Shown: positions 11,087 through 23,347, counted from the stretch's first letter. The stretch is DNA of 64,000 nucleotides from Eremomyces bilateralis CBS 781.70 (GCF_010015585.1 NW_022985069.1:1593846-1657845); one strand, 5' to 3'. Numbers and translations are program-made. Notes: generated from the sequence alone by a model not told the origin.

Positions 11087-12428
11087 TTACAGCTTCTGAT
11101 ACTCCAGCTTGCCCTCCAGTTTCTTTGATTCTGCCATCTTTCGTACGGCCTTGTTGAAATCATCTTGGTTGATGGCGTCTCGGTAGTCCTTGATAGCGAA
11201 CAAGCCCCTACACAAAGTAAGCATAAAATCATAAGATCAGCGAGTGGTTCACATACGCTTCGGTGACCACGTTCCGAAGATCAGCACCGTTGAAGCCATC
11301 GCTCATCTTGACGACGCTTTCAAAGTCGATCTCGCCTTCTGACTGGACGCCACTGGCATGAATCTTCAGAATCTCCAGTCGTCCAACCTCGTTTGGCAGC
11401 GGAATCTCGATTTTTCGATCCAAACGACCGGCACGTAATAAGGCCGGGTCAAGAGTATCCGGACGATTGGTCGCCATGATGATCTTGGTCTTGCCCAGGT
11501 AATCGAAGCCGTCGAGCTGGTTGAGAAGCTCCATCAACGTCCGTTGAATTTCACGATCGGCGGACGTCCCCTCGGAGAAACGCCGGCCTCCGATGGCATC
11601 GATTTCGTCCATGAAGATGATGCAAGGTTCGTGTTCTTTCGCGTATCCGAACATCTCTCGGATCAACCGTGCCGATTCACCGATGTATTTGTCGACGATG
11701 GCGGACGAGACGACTATCAATCGGTCAGCGAATGTACACCCAAGGCTTTAATGGCGAACTGTACCTTTCAGGAAATTCGTTTCCAGACCACTAGCGACCG
11801 CACGCGCCAGAAGAGTTTTGCCGGTCCCAGGGGGTCCATAAAGTAGAACGCCTTTGGGCGGTTTGATGCCAACCCTTAGGAAGAGTTCGGGGTTCTTCAG
11901 TGGGAGTTCGATCACTTCCCGGAGCTCGCGGATCTGCTCATTCAACCCTCCAATGCCACCGAAGCTGACCTGTCCCGGATCCTCCAGCGACATGTTGTAG
12001 ACTAAGGGGTCGACTTCTCGAGGTAACATTCGCATTATTGTGAGGGTCGTCATATCCAACGCGACTCGTGTGCCTTGTTTGAGCTTCGCCTTGTCGACCT
12101 TCGATCTGCAACCGACAACATATCTGGGGCCGGATGAAGCCTTGACGATGACTATCATAGGAGAAGATTAGCGCTTGATACACGGGTTACTTTGTGGGCA
12201 AGGGAACCTACATCGCTCATCATCGAGCTGCTTCAGAACCTCGCCGATGATTTGTCCGACGCTCTGCAGGGCCTTGATGTTCTCCTCTGATAGATCGAAG
12301 CTTGATTGAAGGTCCCTGATCTCTAACCGCAAGGCTTTGAGCTTCGCCTCCCATTCTCTTGATTCCAGCAGTTTCGTCTTGTATTCCTCCAAGGCATGCT
12401 CTCGTTCAGGATCGGCGGAACTGCTCAT
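11087..12428 (-). CDS. rpt4: 26S proteasome regulatory ATPase Rpt4
   Basis: One of six AAA ATPases of the 19S base that unfold substrates into the 20S core. Four exons (12212-12428, 11765-12151, 11257-11713, 11087-11207) give 393 aa, the usual length. Residues 1-72 are a coiled-coil ([17 protein letters not shown]), then the OB domain ([20 protein letters not shown]). Walker A GPPGTGKT is at 178-185, Walker B IIFMDEID at 233-240, and the arginine-finger region follows ([20 protein letters not shown]). The C-terminus KLEYQKL lacks a HbYX tail, as expected for Rpt4 rather than Rpt2, 3 or 5. It is divergent from enolase; CACGTGAC lies 272 bp upstream of its start. Confidence 0.96.
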
Positions 12429-12699
12429 GGTGACGGATGAAGCGTGGCAAAGTTGACGGAGGTAAGGCAACGGAGAAAGAAGGCAATCAAAGTGGAAGGC
12501 TGAATTCTTTAAAAGTATTAGATGCGCCAATAGCCGGAGGGCTTCTGTAACGGCGCGATATTGAACTGATGATTAGTCTGGAGACAGCTACGGAGTACAA
12601 CACTTTATGATGACCAGAACACTCGTCGACGCTGTAGGCAGCTTGGTGATTACGTTGGTGGTCTGCTTCGACCGCCGTAGCGTTGACAAGGATTGTCAG

Positions 12700-12707
12700 C
12701 ACGTGAC
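12700..12707 (+). promoter_or_regulatory. CACGTGAC E-box
   Basis: A perfect CACGTGAC in the shared RPT4/enolase promoter. The same core recurs upstream of SPP2, LSM6 and LSM5 in this window. CACGTG is bound by bHLH factors (Cbf1 class in yeast); which factor binds here is not known. Confidence 0.45.
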
Positions 12708-13023
12708 TGCTTGGCAATAATGGATCCGACGATGCCATTGGTTGAAGAGACTATGAACTATGATTGGCTGTGAATCAACTCATTCTTGCCTCAGGCACGT
12801 AGGCAGGAACATCCCACCACCCCACCATCACCGCAGCTACACAAACAGTCAAGTGAAGCAAATGCGTCTCAACGGGTGATAACCTCGATATTGCTTCTTC
12901 TCTGGTTTCTTCTTTCATTAAACAAAAACTGCTGTCTCTCCAATCACTTGGCCTACTCCCATTTCCACCCATTCCACAGTCTTCATCCAATTCAACCGAA
13001 TACAGTTCCAGTCAAGCTTTCCT

Positions 13024-14866
<1,843 letters not shown>

Positions 14867-16196
14867 CTTTGACCCGGCTTTTCGGTGCACGCAGGAGCGG
14901 CGTCCAGGGATACGGGAGCGACAGGCTGTCCACCAGGCACAACGGCCTAACAAAGCTTGAATTCGATCATGTAGTAAACTTAGCATGCAAGTATTCCGTA
15001 AAAAGCAAACGAAAATTGCAGCCCCACACGACTTCTGTCAGTTCCGATATCCGTGAGTCCATCACGTTAGACACGGAGCGAGAGAGATATTCATACGCCC
15101 GTCAGGCCTCTCTGAGAGGCCCATGTGGGGAACTACCTAGTTAGACACGGAGCCTTGTGGTGTCCCAGTGCAGCATCCCTGTTCCCAGAATCCCAGCTTC
15201 ACATTTCACGTGCTCATGCCAGCCATCGAATCTGATATGTATTCCCAACTTGTGCCTCCATTTCCCATACCCAACTCATTACATAATTAGATCTTTTCCG
15301 TTTCTTAGTATGTTATCGCTTTTACCTATAAATACCGTAATTCGTACTTCTTTTCACCTCAATGGCATTATAGCCACACCTAACCATGGTGTTGGGTGAA
15401 CCCGGTGAACATCGAGATCCTACTTTTCAGGCGCTTGTCAGTATATCGACGCGTCAACCCATCAATATCGTAGGTCATTTAGAACACTACGAGCACTGTC
15501 CCATTACTATGGAATGGAGCGTGGTCCAACGGTCGGCTTCCCCGCTTGAAAGAATACTGCTGACCGTATCGACTCCTGCACTCCTGGGATATTGCCTCGA
15601 TTCCTTTCCTGCTATAACACCATAGGCCAGCCATACTCATATACGAACTAGACATCCCTCAGATTCGTGGACGTCTAGTTCCAAGAGGATGTATCACGAA
15701 GAGTAAAAGAACCCACTTTCATGCATACTAGAACCGTTCCAGATAGTATGGAACTGCCTGAATGGCACCTTTCGAACTATCGCCGTAGGCTTCATACGAT
15801 GGCCTCCAGGCTCGCATGGAAGAGTGGGATTCTTCCACTTGAGAATCAAATGCGAAAGCAGTCAATCGGGTCGCTGCTGACTGTGTGACATGCCGCTTTT
15901 GACCTGTTTACGGTCTGTATGGAGTGCTTCTATTTCGAAAACATCCCGGTATTCCATGCGTTGGTGTTGATCGTCACGTCTGATGAACGTCTGTTATAGC
16001 CTGAAACCGACTCTTCTCCGTTGTGTTCAACTTTCGTCACTCTTTCTCGCTGAAGTACGCTCGTTTGAACCAAACTATCTCTAGACGCTCGCTCAAAAAC
16101 TCGGTAAAACACTTTCGTTTTTTCTCGACGCATCTATCGTTACTTTATATCTTTTTGATTCACTGACAGAACCATTATTTGACGCGCTAAACGAGG
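14867..16196. other. Intergenic after enolase
   Basis: 1.3 kb with no protein-like frame. The first 100-200 bp are probably the enolase 3' UTR. Pyrimidine-rich at about 15220-15360. No RNA gene or repeat was recognised. Confidence 0.5.
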
Positions 16197-17066
16197 ATGC
16201 GCCATTCTCCATGGATACTCATGGCCGGTGCAGCAGCGCAGTATATGGACTTCTCATTTTGCAAATGAAAATCGGGCTAACCCAACCTAGCCACCTCAGC
16301 AGAAATTGTAACTATGACGATTACCGTTGACGTGTACCCTTCATTCTGTACCGCACTGACGGCTGTGACGGATACTTCCACTGCGGTTGTACTTATCCTG
16401 AATCGGGATGCCACCACACGACTGCGACTCCGACCTCGCCTTCTCCTACGTCAGGGGAGACTACCGTCTACACTACGGCATATCTTACGGTCTGCTCTAC
16501 CGGCACCTTCCCTGTGATGTACACAATTACCGAGAGTTATGCAGCTAGCCCGACGTGCCACCTGTTTTCTGCTTCGACCCACATACCACTACAGTGACTG
16601 TCTGCACTGCCTGCGGACCGACACTGACGACTCTGACGCTCACCATCCCTTGCTCGACCACGTCTGACGGGGATCCGACTAGCTGCGCGACTTCCCAACT
16701 ACAACAATGTGTCCCCCAGAACCGTCCCCTTCGGACTCCAATAACGGTGGGGGCACGCGTACGACGACCACTTGTCCTAGCCCCCAGTGCTCTCAGACAA
16801 CGTCCATTTGCCGTGGTCCACATTGCTCTCATACCAGGACAAATTGCATCGGCCCACATTGCACGCATATAGTGATAGCCTGCCCTGACCCCAAGTGCAC
16901 TCACGAGTGCCATGGACCCCATTGCGCTACCAGAGCAGGCTTGACTTACCCTCTTAGGCCAACTTACACTGGTGCTGCTGCGGTGATGTCGATTGAATAG
17001 CAAGCTGTGGGCGTGTTTGGCGGCACTGTTGCTGGTGGGGCCGCTTTCTTACTCTACGGCTTATGA
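16197..17066 (+). pseudogene. Broken Cys-rich GPI-type surface protein
   Basis: Starts with a plausible signal peptide (MRHSPWILMAGAAAQ). It then shows coding-like Cys/Thr/Ser/Pro-rich segments spread over different frames: DGYFHCGCTYPESGCHHTT with a Thr/Ser-rich stretch; TTTVTVCTACGPTLTTLTL; and a C-terminal part with five C-x3/4-C units (CPSPQC, CRGPHC, CIGPHC, CPDPKC, CHGPHC). The end, GVFGGTVAGGAAFLLYGL, is a short hydrophobic tail like a GPI-attachment signal. In-frame stops and at least two frame changes mean it cannot be translated as one protein; splicing did not rescue it in my reading. Composition fits cell-wall GPI proteins of Aspergillus-type fungi, probably a once-intact adhesin-like or wall protein. 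Confidence 0.55.
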
Positions 17067-17595
17067 TAATAATGGAGTTCATTGGGTGAGTAGCTACTAT
17101 ATGGCCCGGCTACAACAGATTAGCTAATAGTGTTAGATTTTTTGGGATTATGACGTTGCAACATTGCATCCATGGTAAAGCAATATGCTCCTATAACGCA
17201 GAAATTGACAGTTCAGTATGCATTAAAGATGATTCTAATATCTCAACATGCATCTTGGGCTTGCTCCCATCCAGCCAACGCAGCTCGTGGAAACCGACCA
17301 TTGGCTTTGTTCATATTGACAACGCCTCCATTGTTGACATGCAGACAATGGCCCTTTACAAATGTGCCATTGTGCAGTCCATTGTCTCGATAAAGAATCG
17401 GCCTTTGATCGAACATTGTTCGCCACAGTGTAAAGACAACAAAAAGTCTATATATTTGCTCTGGTTGCCTACAGTTTCATCCGTCCCTCAAACTCACAAT
17501 CATAAAAATTGACATAGGTCTGACGATCAACATTGTCGCTGGCGATATTACTTACATCCAGTCACTAACAGGAAACTCCCCGTCGCATATTCACC
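17067..17595. other. Intergenic, cluster of ATTGT/ACAAT motifs
   Basis: A 120-codon frame (17150-17512) has no family resemblance and poor composition, so I do not call it. About 17310-17420 has several ATTGT/ACAAT pentamers, partly as inverted pairs. It includes the likely promoter of the gene starting at 17596. Confidence 0.4.
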
Positions 17596-18825
17596 ATGAG
17601 GGACACGCTCCGACCGTCGAACCCAGAAGGGAGCAAATCTAAGAGGTCGCGGATCCCTCCGATCCTCACTCCAGAACAACGAGAGGCGGCTAGGATTTCT
17701 GCTCGAGACGCTGGCATCGCTGCTTCCCAAGCTCGCGCTCTGGGATCCATAGATGGTCGTGCAGCTGCGACTCAAACCATCGGATTCAACAGGCCGGCAG
17801 GAAGCGCTCCCGGAACCCCTCGAACCCCCAGGACTCCGATTCAAGAACGGAGGAGGACCGGGGTCAATGCGCATCTGGGGGACAATCGAAGTCGCTACAG
17901 CAGTCGCCACGAGCCTAGTCGACACGAGCTCGAGGATTCGCGCCCCAGTTGGAATAGCAGTCACCATGAGCCCAGTCGACACGACTGCGCGGATTCGCGC
18001 TCCAGTCAGAATAGCAGTCGCCATGAGCTTAGTCGACACAACAGGATGGATTCGCGCCGGCGCCCCAACCCATTCGCGAATAGCTCAGCGGCTGTTCGAG
18101 GATTGTACGGATCACGGTCTTCGTCTCTTTCCTCCCGTCGATCAACCCAAGCTAATGATCACAGTCTCTCGCGTACCGCGTCCGGTAGTTCCAATCACTC
18201 CGCCCGCTCCGCTGCATCGGGAGTTATCAACTCCACCAAGGGTGCAATCGGCAAGGCGAAGGACTGGAAAGAGAGGCGCAAGGCTATGGAAGAGGAGAGG
18301 CGCCGCGCGAAGCTGAAGGCGAAGATTGGAAAGCCGACCCCGGTTGAGAATGTAAATGACCCATCTAACTACGTTGTTTACAACCCACCTTACAAGCACC
18401 AGGACAAGCCTATCTCCTATCCGCTTCCTCCCATCCAGACAAATGAGGACAACCCCGTCCACAAGCCTTTGGTAATTGGAGACAACAGCCGTATGACAAC
18501 CATCGAAGACTTCATGTTCCTGCCCAGCATCACATACGCCCCTCCTCGCACCCCCCAGGTCGAGGATTCCATGCCAGTCGCGTTTCCGGATACATATCTT
18601 CCCAGTGCTTCCGAATTTGCGGCCGAGCGGGAACGCCTGGTGGCTCTGCAAAGGGTCCAAGATTATCAACAGCTAGCCGATTCTAGCTGCCACGCGGAGG
18701 AGCCTGTTTCACCTTTTACGACTGAGCCATACGGCCCATGTGGTTATACCAGTGGGTACGGAGGCTACCCCGGAGAGGAGGAACAGAACGAGCCTTACGA
18801 GCCTCCACGATCCAAGTGGATTTGA
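17596..18825 (+). CDS. Uncharacterised Arg/Ser-rich protein, 409 aa
   Basis: A single intronless frame of 409 codons from an ATG at 17596. I do not recognise a family. The N-terminus is basic and Pro-rich (RIPPILTPEQREAARISARD). Residues about 102-158 are three tandem copies of a 19-aa unit beginning SSRHE-SRH. Residues about 213-245 form a highly charged helix (GKAKDWKERRKAMEEERRRAKLKAKIG), a probable coiled coil or nucleic-acid-binding segment. The C-terminus is Pro/Tyr/Gly-rich (YGPCGYTSGYGGYPG). No signal peptide or membrane helix. Most of the chain looks intrinsically disordered. Good third-position bias across the whole frame supports coding. The -strand frames overlapping it are shadows. 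Confidence 0.75.
   Translation: MRDTLRPSNPEGSKSKRSRIPPILTPEQREAARISARDAGIAASQARALGSIDGRAAATQTIGFNRPAGSAPGTPRTPRTPIQERRRTGVNAHLGDNRSRYSSRHEPSRHELEDSRPSWNSSHHEPSRHDCADSRSSQNSSRHELSRHNRMDSRRRPNPFANSSAAVRGLYGSRSSSLSSRRSTQANDHSLSRTASGSSNHSARSAASGVINSTKGAIGKAKDWKERRKAMEEERRRAKLKAKIGKPTPVENVNDPSNYVVYNPPYKHQDKPISYPLPPIQTNEDNPVHKPLVIGDNSRMTTIEDFMFLPSITYAPPRTPQVEDSMPVAFPDTYLPSASEFAAERERLVALQRVQDYQQLADSSCHAEEPVSPFTTEPYGPCGYTSGYGGYPGEEEQNEPYEPPRSKWI
17899..18069 (+). repeat. 57-bp coding minisatellite, three copies
   Basis: Three consecutive 57-bp units, each starting AGCAGTC-CCA-GAGC and containing AGTCGACACGA, encode the 19-aa repeat of the uncharacterised protein. The unit length is a multiple of three, so copy number can change without shifting frame. 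Copies differ at about a quarter of positions, so expansion is not very recent. Confidence 0.85.
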
Positions 18826-19877
18826 AAGCAAAGACATTAGAATGAGCTTGCTGAGCTCGATTGCCACCCACAGTAGTACAGAGTGAGTTCTTTGTCATAC
18901 TGACCTTCTCTTAATATCTCCATATATTTCCTTTGTTCGCGAACTTGGCGTTACTTGACAATTTCGGGTCTGCTTTATATACAACTTTCATTCTCTCTAT
19001 CTTATTCTGACATGCCTATGATCCTGGTTTTCCTTCAATGTGCCCACTTACTTTCCGACGTATCTAAGTTAGCTCTCATATGTTTTTCAGAAAAGTACCA
19101 CTGCTATATAACGGGACACCGGATAGCATAGCTTGATCTAACGGCTTACTGGTTCGCATATCGGTAGGTGGTTGGAATACACACAAATGGCGGACAACAC
19201 ACTGTCGTGCTGTGCATGCACCCTACAATACCCCTATTGTGAGTACAAATGATACAGGTATTACCTCCTTCCGTTTTGATTCCACCCTGTGTCCTCTTAT
19301 ATTCTTAAATAAAATATATCACTTTCATTGAGACTACATAGCTTGGAAAGATCACATTTCTGCTATGTCATTCTTCAGACCTTTCTGGATGTCCCAGTCA
19401 GCTTCGATGTTCGTGTTCCGACGAGGCCTTCACCTCAGCTTCTTCGGCCCCTCGCTCCCGTCGTCCAAGAAGAAAGTGGATCTCATGGCGCCAACAGACT
19501 CCTCTCTACGAAACGGTGACTCGATCGAGATTCTATCGTATGGCGCATTCAAAAGGGGTGAGTTTCGCACCGCACCGGCGCCCGTACTCGCTTTTCTCAT
19601 CGCTCGGGTATGACGACTACAACGTCTTCGAAAATACGTATAAGGGGTCTACGACTTCGTTGCTTTTCCCGTGTCGTATATTGGATGTGTGATCTGGGTA
19701 GGTGTCAGATTCGGTCGCTGGAAGCGATTGTTCCTGGCTGCGGCATTCAATTTGGAACCCGGCAAGCGATCTCCGGAGCTAGCATGATGAGCAATTGGGG
19801 CTTGTATTCCCTACCAGCTCCATGTGTGGATATAGTGCAGGACAAGTACGCTCAATAATAGCTACACACACCTATCT
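18826..19877. other. Gene-poor stretch with a possible permease relic
   Basis: The first part (18826-19360) shows nothing recognisable. About 19469-19787 holds a coding-like relic listed separately. The last 90 bp are probably the 3' UTR of the minus-strand CoA ligase gene. Confidence 0.4.
19469..19787 (+). pseudogene. Possible amino-acid permease C-terminal relic
   Basis: One frame reads SRFYRMAHSKGVSF-RRPYSLFSSLGYDDYNVFENT; a frame shifted by one then reads YDFVAFPVSYIGCVIWVGVRF-GRWKRLF and ends with a stop at 19785-19787. The order (R-x-Y-R-x2-x-x-x-G, a PY loop, a YNVF loop, then DFV...SYIG and a hydrophobic helix) resembles the last two helices of YAT-family amino-acid permeases. No upstream transmembrane part is present, so at best this is a fragment. 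The match is by eye and weak. Confidence 0.3.
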
Positions 19878-21693
19878 TTACAACTTTGACTTGGGACCCT
19901 CCTTTGCAAGCTGTTCTTTCAATATCCTCCTCAAGATTTTGCCTGACGCACTCTTCGGGATTTCCTCAACAAATCTGACGCCTCCTCGAAGCCGCTTATG
20001 TGGAGCAACTTTGCCTTCCAACCACTTGACGATCTTCTGCTCCGTGTCTTTGCTCGGTTCCACTCCCGCCGCGGGAACGACGAACGCAATGGGGAGCTCG
20101 GTGGCTTGTGAAGCATCGTATACTCCAATCACACCAGCATCTTGGATCATATCGTTCGATGTTAAGGTACCTTCGAGTTCTGCCGGCGCAACCTGGAAGC
20201 CTTTGTACTTGATGAGCTCCTTGACACGGTCGGTGATGTAGAAGTTGCCTTCGTCGTCTACGTATCCGACGTCGCCGGTTTTGAAGTAGCCATCAGCAGC
20301 GATGGCCTCGGCGGTAAGCTCCGGCTTATTGAGGTAGCCTTTGAAGATGTTTGGTCCTTTGATCCACAACTCGCCAGGAGTACCGGCAGGGACCTCCTTG
20401 GTTCCTGTCTCGTCCATGTACTTGGCGGTTTGATTCGGAAGTAGTCGACCGACGGAGCCCAATTTGCGATTCCAATCTTCCCATGGCTAAAATGAAAGTC
20501 AGACGGCACACAGAGTGATAGAAGCTTTCCAAATTTACCTGTGTATGAGTGGTCGGGCTCGTTTCGCTAAGGCCGTAACCTTGCTTGATCGGGACTTTCA
20601 GTCTCTTATAGACAGCATCGACAATATCATGGGTCAGCGGGGCAGCCCCCGAGTTGATCATTCTGATGCTGCTCAAATCGTATTTATCGACGATCGGATG
20701 CTTGCTCAGCGCCAGAACGATAGGCGGGACCATATATACGAAAGAGATCTTGTACTCCTGAACGATTTGGCAGAACCTTTCCAACTCAAACTTCTCCATC
20801 ACGACCAGGGTGATCCCTGAGTACATCGACTGGTGAATCAAACAGGTGAGACCTAGCGAAACATTAGTTGGACGACTACGAACTCCCCAAACTTAGGACC
20901 GTACCATAGATATGGAAGAAAGGCAGGAAAGCAAGAATTTTGTCGCCTTGGCCATCGGGACCACCGGAAGTTTTGAGATTCCCACTCTCTCCAGCTTTGA
21001 TCATCAAAATGTTCGAAACGATGTTGGTGTGGGTGAGCATAACCCCCTTCGGGTAGCCCATGGTGCCCGACGAATAAACCAAGAACGCAAGGTCCTTATC
21101 AGCCTGGATCTTCGTCTTGCGGTACCTCGTGGCGCGGCTTATGTTCCGGACACTTGTGAAGTGTTTCGTTCGTCCAGAATCTCTTGCGTCTCCCATCAGG
21201 ATGACCATGTCTTCGGGTATACCGGCCTTCTTCGCGGCTGCTTTGGCATTCTCGATGAATGGAAGCTGGGTTACAAGAGCCCTCGCTCCGGAGTCCTTGA
21301 GCTGGAACGCAAGCTCATCCACGGTATAGGCTGGGTTGGCTGGGGATAGTACGCCCCCAGCCCAATGGCATCCCCACATAATGGCCGGCGTATCGATGCA
21401 ATTCGGTGTATACAATGCGAGGACATCACCCTTCTCCCAGTCCCAGAGCGCTTTCAGGCCCATACCGAACTCCTTGGCCGCATCTTTGCATTGGGCATAT
21501 GTATATCCTCGCTTCGTGGAAGGATCGATATACAGCACTGTGAATTACATGTAAGTCTCTGCGACTCGCAAACGTAAACCAGCCTCTGCCTACATTTGTC
21601 GTCTCCGTACGGTTTCTCTTTCCTTTCGAACAGAAACGTCCAGAGATCTGAGGTTGGGACCTCGAATGGAGGGTATGAGGATTCCACGGGCAT
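19878..21693 (-). CDS. Peroxisomal 4-coumarate-CoA ligase-like acyl-CoA synthetase
   Basis: ANL-superfamily enzyme that activates a carboxylic acid to its acyl-CoA with ATP. Four exons (21594-21693, 20905-21537, 20539-20852, 19878-20486) give 551 aa, normal for the 4CL group. Motifs: AMP-binding P-loop YSSGTMGYPKGVMLTH near residue 190 (usually SSGTTG; here Met replaces the second Thr); GYGLSETSP (A5); ELWIKGPNIFKGYLNKPE; YFKTGDVGYVDDEGNFYITDR (A7); and C-terminal catalytic lysine segment KSASGKILRR. The last three residues are SKL, a canonical PTS1, so the enzyme should enter peroxisomes. The substrate (fatty, aryl or a secondary-metabolite acid) cannot be told. Divergent from a thioesterase that also ends in a PTS1-like tripeptide. 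Confidence 0.93.
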
Positions 21694-21874
21694 ATTGGCG
21701 GTCCTAGCTATGCGATCGATGCGTAATCAAAGCGAGAGTATTCTTGTTGAAACGGAATTCGTAACGTTCAACATTTGAATCGTGTAGAAGGAAATGTTCC
21801 CAACAGTGCTCCAATAATGTTCCAACAATGGTAGAGTCGCACCGAAGACGAAGTGATGCCTCCGAGTTTCCCCG

Positions 21875-21880
21875 CCGAGG
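21875..21880 (-). promoter_or_regulatory. CCTCGG (FarA/FarB-type) site 1
   Basis: CCGAGG on plus, CCTCGG on minus, 182 bp upstream of the CoA ligase start. In A. nidulans this hexamer is the FarA/FarB site found in beta-oxidation and peroxisome genes. Function here is inferred. Confidence 0.4.
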
Positions 21881-22091
21881 CATGTTCCGTATACAGTTAG
21901 TCAACTCGAAACATAATAAATTATTAAAGGGTCTGGCGGGGTTCAGAGTTTTATCTCATATCTGCCATAGGCTGTTTAAGCTTTAAAGTTGCTTAGTCCA
22001 TCACTCGTCCACTCGGGAGTCTGGAGTCGCCCGCCAGTCGGGACTTGCGCCGACTGATCCGACCCGGTCACCTCGCCAAAGGACCAATCTA

Positions 22092-22097
22092 CCGAGG
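22092..22097 (-). promoter_or_regulatory. CCTCGG (FarA/FarB-type) site 2
   Basis: A second CCGAGG/CCTCGG, 224 bp upstream of the thioesterase start and near a CCAAT box. About 0.3 copies would be expected by chance in the 627-bp spacer; two are seen. Confidence 0.4.
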
Positions 22098-22320
22098 CTC
22101 TGACGCTCCGATTCAACTCCGAGACCCTTTTCCCCTGAGGTTCTCCACAACAATCGGCTTCGCGATCGGATCAAGTATGCGACTCTGGGGAAGGGACATT
22201 TTTTAATTACATGTAAATCCGGGGTATCTGCGAAGCCGTGAGCTTATGTTGGCTTGGTTGATTCTCCGCTATCTATCATTATTATATTGATCTCGCTGGC
22301 ATTGCCCGCTTATCAAAACC

Positions 22321-23347
22321 ATGGTGGAACTTGCATTATCATCCTTTGCCGAAGGCATCGCAGTGACACCCATTGGCTCTCATGAATATGAAGCGAACCT
22401 CTCAGAGGATTGGTGCATTGGTTCAGGTATAGCACTTCTGGTTATACTGGTCGATGGTGTACTGACCTCTCTGAATAGTTCCCCATGGAGGGTACGTCAC
22501 ATCCGTTATCCTGGCCGCCGTTTCGAAACATTTCGCCACCACCCTCGCCAAGCAAAATCAACCGCATAGCATTACTCTCCATCTCGAGTTCATGAAAAGA
22601 ACACAGGCCGGCCCGGCAACGGTGGTTGTTAAAGACGCCAAGCTTGGACGACAGACCACCACCATTCACGTCACTCTATCCCAGGGCGGCAAAGAGGAAA
22701 TCGTGGGTTATATTACGCAGAGCAATATCCACAAAGAAGATGGGCCATCGTTCGAAACTGGGTGGGCCATGACGCCGGATGTCGCGCCGAAACCGGCGAG
22801 CCTTCAGGCACTGAGAGACGGACACGAGGATCCCGTATGGGCCGAACAAGCCACGATGCCGTTCATCGAATTCCGAAAAGCAGCACATCAAGCCCGATTC
22901 TTCTTCCCCAAAACGAGGGTTCTCAGAAATGTTACCGATCAGTGGATTTGCTTCCGGAATGGAGAGAAGTTCACACAGGACTCCCTCGGCTACGTGTGCG
23001 ACATGTTTCCTCAGATGGTGGAAACCCTACGAGCCAAGAATGATCCGTATGGACTAAAGGAGAAAGCCGCCCAAGAACAGTCGGGTGAGAAACCGATCGC
23101 CAAATTCTGGTATCCCACCGTGCTCTTGAACCTTGACGTCAAGAAGGCGTTACCAGAAGAGGGTGTAGACTGGCTGTTCTGCCGCATTCACAGCAAACAA
23201 GTCAAAAACGGGAGAATGGATTTGGACATATTAATTCTCGACGAGCAAGGAGATCTGGTTGCCTTGAGTCACCACGTTGCGCTTATCCTCGACGTATCAA
23301 GGAATTTGGTTCGACAGACGCCGAGTGCGACGAGCGCAAAGATGTGA
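22321..23347 (+). CDS. Acyl-CoA thioesterase-like protein (double hotdog)
   Basis: Two exons (22321-22426, 22479-23347) give 324 aa. The N-terminal part SEDWCIGSVPHGGYVTSVILAAV is the typical opening of the TesB-like / thioesterase-like (4HBT_3) family, with the VPHGGY loop crossing intron 1. A first hotdog strand set follows (SITLHLEFMKRTQAGPATVVV), and the second hotdog has the HSKQVKNGRMDLDILILDEQGDLVALSHH segment typical of this family. The last three residues, AKM, fit the PTS1 consensus [SAC][KRH][LM]. The enzyme would hydrolyse acyl-CoA to free acid and CoA in peroxisomes. Divergent from the SKL-ending CoA ligase. Substrate unknown. Confidence 0.85.

Larger units (their letters stand above)
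21694..22320. promoter_or_regulatory. Shared divergent promoter, CoA ligase/thioesterase
   Basis: 627 bp between two divergent starts. It contains CCGAGG at 21875-21880 and 22092-22097 (reverse complement CCTCGG, the core bound by the fatty-acid regulators FarA/FarB in Aspergillus nidulans) and CCAAT at 22084-22088. No gene inside. Confidence 0.55.

Noticed and set aside
17150-17512. 120-codon plus-strand frame
   Set aside because: No domain and poor codon bias; better explained as promoter sequence.
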